Below, in pieces: positions 32,330-44,086 of a stretch of DNA of 64,000 nucleotides. The stretch spans positions 1,674,001-1,738,000 of the forward strand of contig JAPEUQ010000001.1 in NCBI GenBank assembly GCA_027946365.1, read 5' to 3'. Every line of letters begins with the position of its first letter. Position 1 is the first letter of the stretch. The notes beneath the pieces are model-generated. The model worked only from the letters and a program-made list of their open reading frames with translations. It did no database searches and was not told where the DNA came from. This stretch comes from Kalmusia sp. IMI 367209 (Eukaryota; Ascomycota; Dothideomycetes; Pleosporales; Didymosphaeriaceae). Made by a program: the position numbers and the translations under genes.

Positions 32330-32843
32330 GATATATGCCGTGATGATGCTTCTAGCCCTGCTTTTGGTCCCAGTATTCTTCGTTGTCACTGGACTCGCCT
32401 TGATTAGGGAGCGCTTGAATTGACTGGCTATGCCATGTTGCAGCTCCCTATTCGTGAGTCCAACTGGAGCGTAACAAGAAGTGCCTAGCTGCTATGCGAT
32501 ACCTATGTAGAATGTAGATTCATCGGCTCCCTACATTAACTACCGACTACCGAACAGAACGCCCCTTGATAGTTGTTAATTCGTCGGACGGACATATCAG
32601 AATGATCTTAAGATGGTTGCTCCAGTGGTGATGACACACATGATAATACACTTGCCAATCTTCTTTTCTCTGGATATATCAACAATGCTACCGACCCATC
32701 TATCTCTACTTTTCCGCTAATGCGAGCACCGACAAGAACGCCAAACATACCAATACGCGCTTCTCCCCCGCCTATACATGGGCAAGTCATCGACTCGTCC
32801 TACTCAGTCTCCGCATGCGGCCGCTCACGCCCCAAATGCCCGC

Positions 32844-34666
32844 CTAGAGTTCGTTGTGCGTCGGCGGGACCGTCTGCGCGCCCTCCTTCACCCCACACAC
32901 GGCCGGGGTCCCAACCTCCATGCGATACACGCACTTCTCCTCCTCGACAATCTTCCAGATCTCGTCCTTCTCCGCGCACGCGAGCACGACGAGCGTGCTC
33001 CGGTTCGGCCCGTTCCAGCAGTGCTGCCCGTTCTCGTACTTGATCGCGTACCGCTCGCCAGACCCCAGTCCCTTGCCGTCGGCAGGCAGATCGTCGTCGA
33101 CGGTGATCTTCTCGATCCTCGCGAAATTCCCCATGCCCGTGTGGCCCCCGCCCTTCTTGGGCTTTTGCGTCGTCTTGTCTAGGAAGCAGTGCTCGTAAGT
33201 GTATTCGCCGGAGTCTTGGGAGACGCAGACGCCCTTGAGGGCGCGGAAGACGGAGTCGGGCCCGTAGTCCTTAGAGAGATCGTCCGAGTGCTTGGTTAGC
33301 TCTGAGCGGTCGTTGTCGAGTTCGCGCTGAGCGGAGGAAAGTTGGTCGCGGGCATCGGTGACAGCTTTGGACTCGGGAGCGTCGGTGTTGGTGTCGGCGA
33401 GGATGCCGTTTTCGATGAGGGTGACGCGAAGGGCGCGGAGTTTGTCGTCGACCCAGGTGCGGAGTGGGGTGGGAAGGTATTCTTCGAATTTGTATACTAG
33501 GGGGTTGTTAGTAAGTGGTTTTTGGAACGTGGGGAGATGTGCAAGTAGACTTACGGAGCTCTACGTCGGATTCTTGCTCGCCTTCGAACTCGTCCCACTT
33601 GATGGCGCTCTCAGATTCGGGGTTTAAGAGGTCTTCGAGGTCGCGATCGCGAGCAGCATCAGGTCCTGGACGCTCCTGCGCCGCGTAGTCCTCCCACGCC
33701 TTGACAGCACGCTTGACGCCCTCATCGTTGAAGTTGGGATTATACTCCTCCTTGAACCGCTTGAGAATGGATTCGAGCTCTTCGATGCGTGACCTTGCTG
33801 TCTCCCTCTCATCCCTGACCCTGTTCAAGCTGTCTGTCAGCTCCTGAATCTTGTTCTTTGCCAAGCTCGTCAACACGCCCAACTTTCCACCCTTCCCAGG
33901 ACCTTTGACCACTTTGCCTCTCTCCTGCCTCTCAACCTCAGCCAGCGTCTTCGAAAGCGCCTCTACCTTGACTTCCTGGCCCTTGATCTGTGCCTGCAGA
34001 GTCTGGATCCGGTCCTCGACCTCTTTCCTCAACCGCTCCGCTTCAGTAACAAGCTCTTTCCGCCGCCTATTCGCAGCCGTCAAACTCTTTTGCCGCGCCT
34101 CATCCTTCTTCTTCCACTCCTTGCCGATCTTTGCACAGCGATCCTCGCACTTGATGCCACCGACCCCTTCCCATTCATCGCTGCCGTCACAGCATAGCTC
34201 ATAATCGCACACGCCGTCGTTGACATTCGTGAAGGGTACATAGCTCGCTATGTGGCCCTTATTCTTGCAGTAGAAGCCAGGTAGAGCTTGAGAGTCATTA
34301 ATTTTGCTGGAGTCGAAGCGAGAGGGTTGTTTGGGCGAGAGCGGGGAAATATGCGAGCACGCGGAGGTGCCAGGCTCGTCGCTGCCATCGGGGCAGTCGC
34401 AGTAATCGTCGTTAATGCGGGAGACATCGAGCTTGATATCAGGGTTCGAAATGCATGCAAAGGATGTCGTGTCTTTATAAAATTTCGCAACTACACATTG
34501 TAAGCCTCGTTCCGTCCAATTGCTACTCAGTTTCGGGAGAGCTGCGGTGGTGCTACGTACACTCTGAGGCTACGCCCCGCGGCCGTGGTGCTTCGGAGGC
34601 TGCATTTGCGGTGGCTGTGAGGAGAGGAAAAAGTATAGCAATTGAGGTCAGGGTCGGTCTCCCCAT
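32844..34666 (-). CDS. Glucosidase II beta subunit (PRKCSH/80K-H homologue)
   Basis: Three exons: 34561-34666, 33555-34490 and 32844-33496, giving 564 residues. The signal peptide is within the first 22-24 residues. The Cys-rich N-terminal domain has LDLa-like repeats with Ca-binding DDYCDCPDGSDE and CCDGSDE patterns, which bind the catalytic alpha subunit. A long Lys/Glu coiled coil, an acidic segment, and a C-terminal mannose-6-phosphate-receptor-homology domain (FLDKTTQKPKKGG, GERYAIKYENGQHCW, CGVKEG) follow; this last domain recognises N-glycan mannose. The last four residues are HNEL, an ER-retrieval signal of the HDEL type. The protein works in the ER lumen, trimming glucose from nascent glycoproteins. 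Confidence 0.95.
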
Positions 34667-36024
34667 TGTGTATGGTGGTCTGGAGACTGGAGCTCTGTTG
34701 AGCTGCGACACCTGGAGCATTGAAATGTGGCACCTCGAATAGACGACCAATCAGACGAAAGCGGGGGCTTGGCACGATCGACTATCCCTACCTTCATCTT
34801 GAATTCTGCCTGTAATTCAAAACTAGAATTGCATATCACCAATCTATTTGTAGCTCGTAAATATAGGAACTATGCTCAGAGGAACAAATGCAGCCAGTGG
34901 ACAGAACAGTTGCCGCCTTCTGCAGCATGCAGTCTACAAACAGTGACGCTAAATTATATAGACAGTACTAAGGATTTTCTATACAGCAAACATCTCTCAG
35001 TTTGGGGATTTTCCCCTGATATGATACTGATACGAGTCCATCATAGTCTATTCTTTCTTGATTCTACTAAGTCGTTTCTTGCGAAACTTTCACTAGTTGC
35101 GACGACAAACGCAGCCCTGCAACCTTCGCAAGCGTCAAAAGCGCATGGACTGAGACTCTGACCCTATATTACAACGCCATTATCGTCGGTCTTCAATCAC
35201 AGTACCTTCTCCAAGACTCACCGTACTAAGACTAGGAACTGGGTGTCATATTTTCACTAGTAGCGTACAGTCCAGCTGCCTGACCTGGCTATCACGTACG
35301 AATTTCGAGACGCCAGTATTCATGCATGCTCGGTCAACCAATTTGAGCAAACGCGAGCGGAACACATGTGCACGAACATCACGTGTTGTGCAATTTGGAG
35401 TCCTTGAGGAAGTCTGCTGCAGACGGAATTTGCAAACGCTCTGGAACATTCAATCTCTCATGCACCATGATCACCCCGCTTTGCTGCCGCGTTTGTGGTC
35501 CACTTCGCTATCGTCATGAGCTGTTTCTGATACTCAAATTAGGTGACACGGCATATCGGCAACCTAAAAATTATTCTTCCTGCTTATGATCTGAAAATCC
35601 TAGTAAGCACCTCTTCAGTATCCAACCGACAAAAAAAGTCCTTTCCGGTCTGCAACATGTTGAAATCATCGTGGGACCAACTATGTCGTCAAAAATCTCG
35701 ATCGCTTTGTCTCGATCGAGATTTGAATGCTCAACGACAGGTGATCAGCAGCGGAAAGTGATCAGAAATTCTAGAAAAGCAAACGGCTCGTCTCCACATA
35801 GATAGTAGTTTGTCCAATTTTCCATTGAGCCACATTGCACCATCCCCTAAACAGGTAAATAGGGCCTGAAAAGCGTTTGCCCCCGAGTTTGTAGCTCATG
35901 CACCAAACAATTGATATTTTTCTACTCATCTCCCATCTTCAAACAACTACCTCCGCGACGGCATCCAACTCTAGAAACATCGACCTCATCACAGCACCTT
36001 TCTAAGCATCCACCAGAAGTCTAG
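34667..36024. other. Intergenic, divergent upstream region
   Basis: 1.36 kb between two divergent genes, glucosidase II beta to the left and the Cys/His-module gene to the right. Small frames have no support. No repeat or RNA gene was recognised. Confidence 0.5.
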
Positions 36025-39000
36025 ATGGAGGACGAAGTTGACTGGAGCGACAGCCCCCTTGGACCTGAAACTCCTGTTCAGGAAGCTACTTTCCATGAAC
36101 TCCCGCTTAACCTTGATCTGGGCCTCTCCGCATACCAGGAACATCCATCTTTCAACTATGCAGATCATGAGCAATGGAACCTACCTTCTGGAGATCCATT
36201 ATCCCCTCGTAAGAAAATTTATTGCAATACATGAGATATTGCTGATACTTTGTAGACTTAGACCAAGATGCAGGTCTTCGCCCTAGCGTCAGCCGTGCAC
36301 AACGATCAAAGATTAGAGTCCACCTCAATCGTCGCAAGCCCACACGAGAGGACTACTCCAACTTTGTCTTGTACCAGGGTAGCCAGAAAGTTTATGAGGC
36401 TGTTTTTCTTAAGACATTCTTGAATCACGCCCTTAATCCCAATCAACTGGAGACATGTCTACCTGGAGACCTTGGCTGTTATGAGAACGTCCAACAATAC
36501 CTAAAATCAGTCTTGAGCGACGTCAATCTGATTGTCAACAAAATGATTTGGAACACCCATTCGCGTACGATCAACCTTATGGCCCATGATGAAAGGGAGG
36601 TTACTCCATTTTGGGACTTCCATCAATTCGATAAGCGACTCTTCAATAATTTTTCCTCCGGAAACAGTACCCCGGCTGTCCAGATGATGAATGAGTCATG
36701 GCATAGAGCGTTCAGCCCTCCTTTGATGGTGGGTTACACTGGTAGACAGTACCCCGTCAGCCTACACAGCTCGCCATTCGAAGAGATTGATGAGGTCACA
36801 GAAGCTCTCTTCAAAGGTCGAAGCGCCGCTCCCACGGCAGCCCACGATCGAGTTGCACGAGCACCCTACGCAAGGAAAAATAAAGGCCGTCATTTACCAG
36901 GAGCAGCTCTCCGCGACGTTTCAACAGTTGTTCGCAACAATTGGCTTCAAGGCTTCAAAGGTTCTCATGTTACCGAGAGCTCTGACCCTGTCCGAAACGG
37001 GAAACACCATCTTCCTCCAAACCCATACAGCACTGCAGAGGACGAGATCTTTACGGGGGATAATTTCAGCAATGATTCAGGCGCTTCTAGTGTCGAGAAT
37101 GTTTGGAATAGAACGATCGAGGGTACTGATAGCGTTCACGTCGATGACTCAGGTAATGGATGCATGGGTGACATTATCGCATTCGACTCGATATGTACCT
37201 CTGATTCTCACGTTGAAAAGCCTGCTCTTTTAGAGACTCTCGAAGGTCTTCACGGCCCCAATATCCTCTTGCAAGGCTCAGTCCCTTCTTCTATATCCGA
37301 GGACATGCCGAGCAAAGGTCTTAACATGAAGGGCCCGTCATGGAGAACGAGGCTAATCGAGGATCATAAGTTTCGACTAGCTGCAAAATGGCCACCAGCA
37401 CAGTATCCAGGTGAAACATCCTTGGACTTCACTACGGCTGTCGATCGTGCCATAACTCGAGGCGATCTGAAGCCACTGAGATCCGGCCTTCAGAGAATTA
37501 CCACTTTCGCCAATCAGAAGGAAGAGATGAGAGAACCTCTTCAAACAGTTCGTCAGGCTGATGTCATCAACAGATTTCGAGAAGCCTTAGAACATCACAT
37601 CGAAGGGTCTGAAGTCATGTCACCACATCCAGCAGGAGCCAGAACAATATCTCAAGGAGAGGTCGCTGAAATCTGTCGAGCGAAGCACCCGCCAAAGGAG
37701 TCCTTAAAGAAATCCGCCAATGCGTCTCGAAGGCAGCCCACAGACATGTTTTCAAATGGGTCCATGAAGCAATTACCAAAGCAAGCCGACAAGGAGACGA
37801 TAAAGAAGATCAGGAAACGTTCCCACGAGGTAGCGTCGACTCGGATATCAAATAAAAGGCGAAAGGTCACAAAAGATGCAAAAGCATCGAAGACCGCCAA
37901 ACCGGCTATTAGTATATCGAAGCAAAGCTCTATGGAGACCCCTCCACTTAGTGACGGCTCTACAAGTGTTCCGATTCAGTCAGGCATGTCAAAAACTCTG
38001 GAGCATCACCAACATCTGCCGCCTAATGCATACTGGGAGAAGAGATTCAGCGAGGAACTACCGGTTTGGCGCTGTGGTATTAAACATGCCATGGGTTACT
38101 ATTACAATGCTGGTGACAGAAAGAATTGCGCAGGTTGCTTCACTTCTTTCCACGCGAACCCGAAGCGCAAAGAGATGGATTTCTACTTGCCCTCAAGGTC
38201 CCACTACTTTCAGCCTGCACCTGGTGTTATCTGGAGGCCGAGCAAACAACGCATGGGCATGAGACGGTCAGCACACCTTTCACATAACAGCATTGCCAAG
38301 GACGCATATTGGGCAGCAATTGATACAGGCGCTACCGAGGACGAGGCATGGAAAGAAGGTATAGTAGCTGTGGAGGAACATTTAAGGCCAAAAGTCCCAC
38401 CGAAAATACCGACCCCCGAGCCAACACCTGAGCCTGTCGATCTTGGCCCTCATCCTAGTGGCTCAGAGACCATGGAACATGGCCAACAGATTCCTGACGG
38501 TGCCTACTTCACGAAGGAGGAACGTAACGATGAGTTAGCCTGGCGCTGCGATGTCAATCACGCGCTTGGACGCTATTATTATGCGGGCGATATCAAATCG
38601 TGCCATGGCTGTGGGTCATGTAGATCAGGGCTAGCGAAGCATACAGAGATGGATTTTTACCTCCCTTCCGGCACAGTCGTTCGACAAGAGGCGCAGCATC
38701 TTGTCAAGTGGCGCCCACGCAAACCTTACAAGCTCTCTAAGATTAGCAAGAAAGATAAGCAGATTGTCACGCACAACCAAATCTGCGCGACAAAATATTG
38801 GGAGTTAGTCAATTCGGGCCACGAACCTGAAGAAGCCATGCAGCTTGCGATCAAAGCAACAGATGCTCATGTTGAAGCAAAGAACGAGGGCGCTCGGGCT
38901 AAGCTGATAGAAACGTCCAAAGACACGGAAGAGTCTAACCAGGAGCACTCTGACACTGATAATGCTAAATTATCCTCTGTTGAAGAAAGTAGCGAGTCAG

Positions 39001-39194
39001 AATCGCGTAACACCCGAGTTAGTGCCCATCTTCTTTCTCTCGTTCCTCGAAGGCAAAGTAACGAGGCGTTGAGCGACAGTGAGCGAGAGGAGGTTACTGA
39101 GTACGAAACCGAACACGATACTGATCAGCAAACGCATGAAGCAATTTCAGTCACATCCGACGATGAATCTACGTCAGACTCAGACAGTGAATAG
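36025..39194 (+). CDS. Unknown 1040-residue protein with duplicated Cys/His module
   Basis: Two exons, 36025-36208 and 36256-39194, joined through a 47-nt intron. Family not recognised. The N-terminal two thirds is polar and includes Lys/Arg-rich stretches (KKIRKRSHEV, NKRRKVTKDAK) that look like nuclear targeting signals. From about 37,990 a module occurs twice. Each copy reads: a His-containing lead, P-x-AY, W-R-C-x3-HA-x-G-x-YY-x-AGD, C-x2-C, then MDFYLPS and a W-[RK]-P-x-K end. A helix beginning near a His-Asn follows each copy (AKDAYWAAIDTGATEDEAW and ATKYWELVNSGHEPEEAM). The paired C-x3-H and C-x2-C suggest zinc binding. The C-terminal tail is acidic and Ser-rich. A chromatin or nucleic-acid role is a guess from charge and signals only. 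Confidence 0.8.
37990..38880 (+). repeat. Two tandem copies of a Cys/His + helix module within the coding sequence
   Basis: Copy 1 is about 37990-38400 and copy 2 about 38470-38880, joined by a Pro/Glu-rich linker. Shared landmarks in the same order are W-R-C-x3-HA-x-G-x-YY-x-AGD, K-x-C-x-GC, MDFYLPS, W-[RK]-P, then a YW helix. The copies are diverged, so the duplication is old. Confidence 0.75.
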
Positions 39195-40227
39195 TGAACT
39201 GAAAACGAAGCATGATTGCTGCGGTTGTTGTATCACTTGTGTGTCTGTATAATGGGGGCGAGAAGCCGAGGTGGGGTATAATGGAAGTGGAACAGAAGGG
39301 CCTCCTGAACACCAATCTTTCTCATCTTCGATTATTTGATTTTCTGGCATGAGAGGCTATTTATCAGGAGCTCGGATCATCGGCCGGCCAAGTGCTTGAG
39401 GTCATACCGTGAGCTACATACTCTTCCTTCTTCTCTATCTGATTTCTGGGTTATTTTTATCATACTGTAGGGCTGTTTAATAGATATAATCAAAGGATTG
39501 ACATTTTCAATTCACACCTATCAGCCTTACTCGTGTCCTGAAAGATGAGTCCGGAATGTGTGTTGTATGGATGAAACGACAGGAACATGCTGACTGCGTG
39601 AGCGCAACCGAAGCTCTGAAGCCGCCCCCGCATCAAATGAATGACGATTCGAAAGCGTTCCTTACTGCAGCATACGTTCCCCTGTAAGATGCGCGCTCTT
39701 ATAGGTACTGATATAACAACGACTATAAAGGGATCGTGATACAACAGCACTCAAGTGGATATATGCCTCCCACAGTCCACTAAAATGTCCAGCAAACCCT
39801 AGTCCACTTTCTGGAAGGATTCCCAAAAAGTCGCGATCGATCATAAGCGACAATATGATAACATTACAAGGAGTATCGCGGTCGGAGTTCGGGTGTGGCG
39901 GAGTAGCGTCATTTCGCCCGATTAGGAAGTATACAATATCGGACCTGCAGAAGGCCTGCAGAGCGGACAGTACCCAGCACCTCGGTCATTGGACAGTGAC
40001 ATTTTGAAACCGACGCTCGCCGTTCATCGTTCCACACTCCGGGATGATTTGGGCAACAAAGACGCTGCATGACCCTCTCGACGCGTAAACGGTTCGCCGA
40101 TGCTATTGCTCACACACATCTTTCTAGGTAGAGTTTCAACAACCTAGCCACTCTTTTGGTTTTATACACGTTCACACGTTATGCTTTTTGTTTGAATTTT
40201 GTGCTCTAAGCACGTGCGTAGTCTACA
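39195..40227. other. Intergenic, no supported gene
   Basis: About 1 kb with only short frames lacking protein character. The right end is the promoter of the Ecm33-like gene. Confidence 0.5.
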
Positions 40228-41665
40228 ATGGGCTTCTATGACTTCGTATTTGCTTGGTTGTTGGTGCAAGTATTGATGTGGGGAGTTGCTGCTATAGGTA
40301 TGTCAGCTTGCATGGAGACATGCTATTCGGACCCAACTTGTACATCTAGAAGGGCGCTGTTGACTTCTTCCAGACTGCAAAAGCTCCGAACAATTCACCA
40401 TCGGGTCAGCTAAGGATGTCACCGAGATCAACAAATGTACTACCTTCAACGGCAGTATCATCATAACAGCAGATGCGCCAGAATATATCGATCTTGACGG
40501 TCCTAAATCCATCGCAGGCAGTCTCAAGGTCGCTAAAGCGAAAAATTTACGCTCTTTATCTTCGAATTCCTTGAAGTTCATTGATACCATGATTCTCAAT
40601 TCATTGCCACAACTTTCGACGCTCGACTTCCCTGCAATCAATAATTTCTCATCTTTACAACTGGTGGAGCTTCCATCCCTCGATAATTTCACATTTGCAA
40701 GCGGCAAACTCGAAGCAGATATCGAATCTATTATTATCTTCAACACGTCGCTTCACAGCCTGGAATGGCTGCACTGGCCCGTCCATTCGGAACTCAACAT
40801 AAGCTCGAACCCAAATCTTGAAGCCTTCGAAATAACCTACGACACCATCGACAGCGCTCTAAAGCTCGAAGATAACCCCTCACTGACGAACGTGAACGTC
40901 TCTGCCGTCTCAAATGTTCAAGGCAGCTTCGACCTGTCCGGCAACAGCATCGAGACACTGGCATTCGACAACCTGGAGACCATAGGCGGATCCATACACA
41001 TCAGTGGCGCATATACTAATATCTCCATGTCGGCCTTGAAGAAGGTCGCCGGGAGCTTGCACATCAAATCAACGAAAGACATCTCAGGCTTTTGCGATAG
41101 CCTTGGACAGAAATCACTCACAGGTCATTACGATTGTAGTACCGACTCTCCATCTTCACCTCCAACATCTCCAACATCTACCGATACACCCTCGACTAGC
41201 CCAACTCCATCCTCTGCGACAGAAGGCGACCAGGAAGGAGGGTTCGATATTACTCTTGGTGCCAAGATCGGCATAATCATCGGAGCTATTATATTCGCTC
41301 TTTTCCTGGCGACCGGCGTGTTTTTCTGTTATCGCGCTAGGTCTAGAGGGAAAGTGCGGGAGATCATTCCTGCTTCTGCTGCTACTACCGCACCCACGTC
41401 ACCTAAATCTGGATTTAAAGATGTCGAATCAGTGAGTACTGCGGTGTCTGCGAGAAATGTGGAAGCTGGTGCTGTGAGATTGGAGTTGAACGGGAAGGAG
41501 ATGCATGAGGCGGCGCCGGGGCCTGGAACAGGGATGGGAATGGAAGTGGAGAACAAGAGGAAGGCTGGAGGGAATCTGAACGTGGGAGGAGAATCAGGAA
41601 GAGAAGCAAGTTTGAATAGTGTGAGTAGTAGTGGTAGTCAAGTATCGCTTCTGAAGCATGCTTGA
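40228..41665 (+). CDS. Ecm33/Sps2-like leucine-rich cell-surface protein with a transmembrane anchor
   Basis: Two exons, 40228-40297 and 40374-41665, giving 453 residues. The signal peptide (MGFYDFVFAWLLVQVLMWGVA) is in exon 1, and the splice supplies the first conserved cysteine of the mature domain. The ectodomain shows the Ecm33 receptor-L-like pattern: ITADAPEYIDLDGPKSIAGSLKV, later LSGNSIETLAFDNLETIGGSIHISG, repeating beta-solenoid turns with many Asn-Ser/Thr sites. A Ser/Thr/Pro stalk follows, then one helix IGIIIGAIIFALFLATGVFF with an adjacent basic RARSRGK and a cytoplasmic tail of about 110 residues. Classical Ecm33 proteins end in a GPI signal, so this one is built differently. Likely role: cell-wall integrity or surface sensing. 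Confidence 0.82.
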
Positions 41666-42226
41666 TGTGATGAGATCAGTTGAATATGATCATGTTTTGA
41701 TGATTAAAAAGTCTTCCAGGGAGTACTCACCCCGTTTAATCCTCTTTTTTTCACAATCTGAGACGCATTATCGCATGCAATCAGAAGGGCGGGGGCTTAA
41801 GCGCCCAAACACATGCGCTCAGCCTCAGCTTCGCCAGCACACCGCACACCACACCTCTCAATCACCCGTCCCTCTTCATCTTCTGTATCCTCATTCTTTC
41901 AGCTTGAAGGTTTGTCATCCCATCTCTTGTGCGGTTATGGGCTCTTGCCGTACCTCACCTCACTTGCGAGGAGTTACTGTGCTGGCGCTGAAATTTCGCG
42001 ATAGATCAAACACCGACCTCCACACCCGAGCCTCTGAGAGCTTGCTAAAGATTACTTGGTTCTGGCGGGGCCTATCGATCCAGTTCGATCAGACCTACAC
42101 TTTCCGACGAATATCGATGCTCGGCTTCGCGTGTAGCTAACGCTGGCGTCACACTCATACATAGCGTCTCTACTTAGAAGCATTCTATGTGCCATATACG
42201 TCGACGGAACCTCTGTCACATCTTCA
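41666..42226. other. Intergenic, no supported gene
   Basis: The frame at 41658-42140 overlaps the end of the Ecm33-like gene in another register and has no domain character. Nothing else seen. Confidence 0.5.
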
Positions 42227-43935
42227 ATGGCCTTCAATGATCGCCGTTTCGACCAGTATGGTCCTACGAAAATGTACACAAGCCCATCGGAGTCAATTAC
42301 CTCATCACTACAACTAGATGCAGAATTGATTGACTGGCTAGCTTCTTTTCCAAGCCAAGACATAATTGACAAAGACCCTGTAAAACTAGCATTACATTCA
42401 GAACCGATCGCAATGATATGCTCTGGCTTTGGACCAAGTTCATCCACCCAGCCTAGCCAGAATCCAGAGATACAAACTTCTTCAACAGCAACCTCAAACC
42501 GACCCAAGAGAACTAGAAATGGTCTCATGCGGTATGTCTGTGATTGTGGAAGGTCGTATACTAGAGAAGAGCACCTTAGGTGACACCAGAGAAACCACGC
42601 GCGGGAAGCACTACATTGCGGAGTTCCAGGATGCGGTAAGACATTCTACGGACCTAACTTACTTCGGCAACATCAAGAGCGGCACAACATATCAGAGAAT
42701 GTACAAGAAAACGATTATCCCGAAGTTCCTTTGGAAGCAAGTAGCGCAGTAGCAGGGACGACTCATAGACAGTTCATGTTGCCCACCCCAATCCCCACAG
42801 GAAGCGACGAATGGATATTCCCATATCAGAGTATGTTCAACGAAGGGTCATAACGAAGGGTCATACGTGGAGCCGACGGTGAACCGACGACAGTTTGCTT
42901 ACCAGCCTTACGAATTGCATCAGCCTCCACGCCAACCACGGCTTCTTTTCATTGCTGTTGGGGCGGATCTAGAGATCGAGGACAAGGAAGTACTGCCTTA
43001 TGTGCGTATCAAGATTCTAGGCCATGGAGCTAGTGCTAGCGTAGAAAAAGTTCGAGATCAACTTACTGGCACATCATATGCACGGAAAACATTCAGGAAC
43101 ATATATGCGCGGAATCTTGAAGAAGCTAAAAGGAATTTCCGGAACGAAGTACGTATTATGCGGAGACTCGCTACACACCACCATATAGTCAAACTTCATA
43201 CGACATATTTGGCTCGTCGTGAACTAGCGCTTATAGTCAGTCCTGTTGCGGACGATGGAGATCTAGCCAGCTTCCTACAAGAATCCAGGGACCATGTTTA
43301 TGATCGCGCCTCGCTCACCACTACTATGGCTCCTTTTGTCAGCTATGACGACAAATTAGTGGCCATGAACAATACTCTGAAGCAAGCCTTCGGATGCCTC
43401 GCAGCAGGTTTGGCGTTCATGCATCAACAGACTATACGACACAAGGACATCAAGCCTCAGAATATCTTAATTCACAAAGGGACTGTACTCTATACAGACT
43501 TTGGAATCTCTCTCGATTTCAGTAATCAAGGGCACAGTACCACGACAGGCCGTCCACAGTCCTTTACGCGCAAGTATTGTGCGCCAGAGGTCGCTCGACA
43601 CGAAAATCGGAATTCGAAATCGGACATTTTTTCCCTCGGGTGTGTATTTGCCGAAATTACGGCCGCACTCTTTTTACGAGAGATTTCACCATTCTCATTA
43701 GATGGACCATTTCACGAGAAGATCCCTAACGAAGGATCGGCATTCATAGATCAATTCAACAGATAGCGCTCCGTTTGGCCAGCTTCCAGCTTTGCGGGAA
43801 ATGCTATCTTTGGACCCGCACAATAGACCATCAGCGCAAGAAGTGGTGCTAAGCATAGTGCGTCACGGGAAGGGGGTCAATTTTTGGAGGAACTTTTGCG
43901 TCAATTGCAGCAAGTCGCTCACAATGCCAACATAG
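42227..43935 (+). pseudogene. Broken C2H2 zinc-finger / Ser-Thr protein kinase gene
   Basis: One gene split over three frames. Segment 1 (from ATG 42227) has a first C2H2 finger interrupted by TGA at 42581-42583, where the finger consensus expects Arg (CGA). The same frame continues through a complete second finger (LHCGVPGCGKTFYGP...HQERH) to a TAA at 42851. Segment 2 (42867-43766) is a kinase domain: glycine loop GHGASA, Lys in YARKTF, catalytic HKDIKPQN, TDFG and CAPE. Segment 3, shifted by one base after 43766, carries the C-lobe end LSLDPHNRPSAQEV and stops at 43933-43935. The break between finger and kinase coincides with a 13-bp tandem duplication at 42839-42864; with one copy the two frames join. 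Three lesions make a functional full-length product unlikely. Confidence 0.8.
42839..42864. repeat. 13-bp tandem duplication that breaks the kinase gene
   Basis: AACGAAGGGTCAT occurs twice in direct succession. 13 is not a multiple of three, so the duplication shifts the frame exactly between the zinc-finger and kinase parts. Confidence 0.9.
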
Positions 43936-44086
43936 GATTCAACGACGATTCTTGTCATCGAGTGTTTAGATTGGACAACACAAAGATCAAGCTGGTTTCG
44001 ACTTCCCTAAGATGAATCGGTATTCGATCGAAGTTGCATCGACTGGGTATCAGGTATCATTGAACAGTATCATCTACTTGGGTTAT

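Larger units (their letters stand above)
28499..32843. other. Long gene-poor region
   Basis: About 4.3 kb. The part from 28.5 to 31.1 kb is GC-rich with many overlapping frames on both strands. None has domain character, and I treat them as composition artefacts. The left end is promoter and leader of the low-complexity gene. Three tandem copies of an 8-mer (29963-29986) and a CT microsatellite (32296-32328) are the only structured repeats seen. Confidence 0.5.

Noticed and set aside
32144..32389. Minus-strand frame with Arg-Glu repeats
   Set aside because: The repeated dipeptide is a translation of the CT microsatellite.
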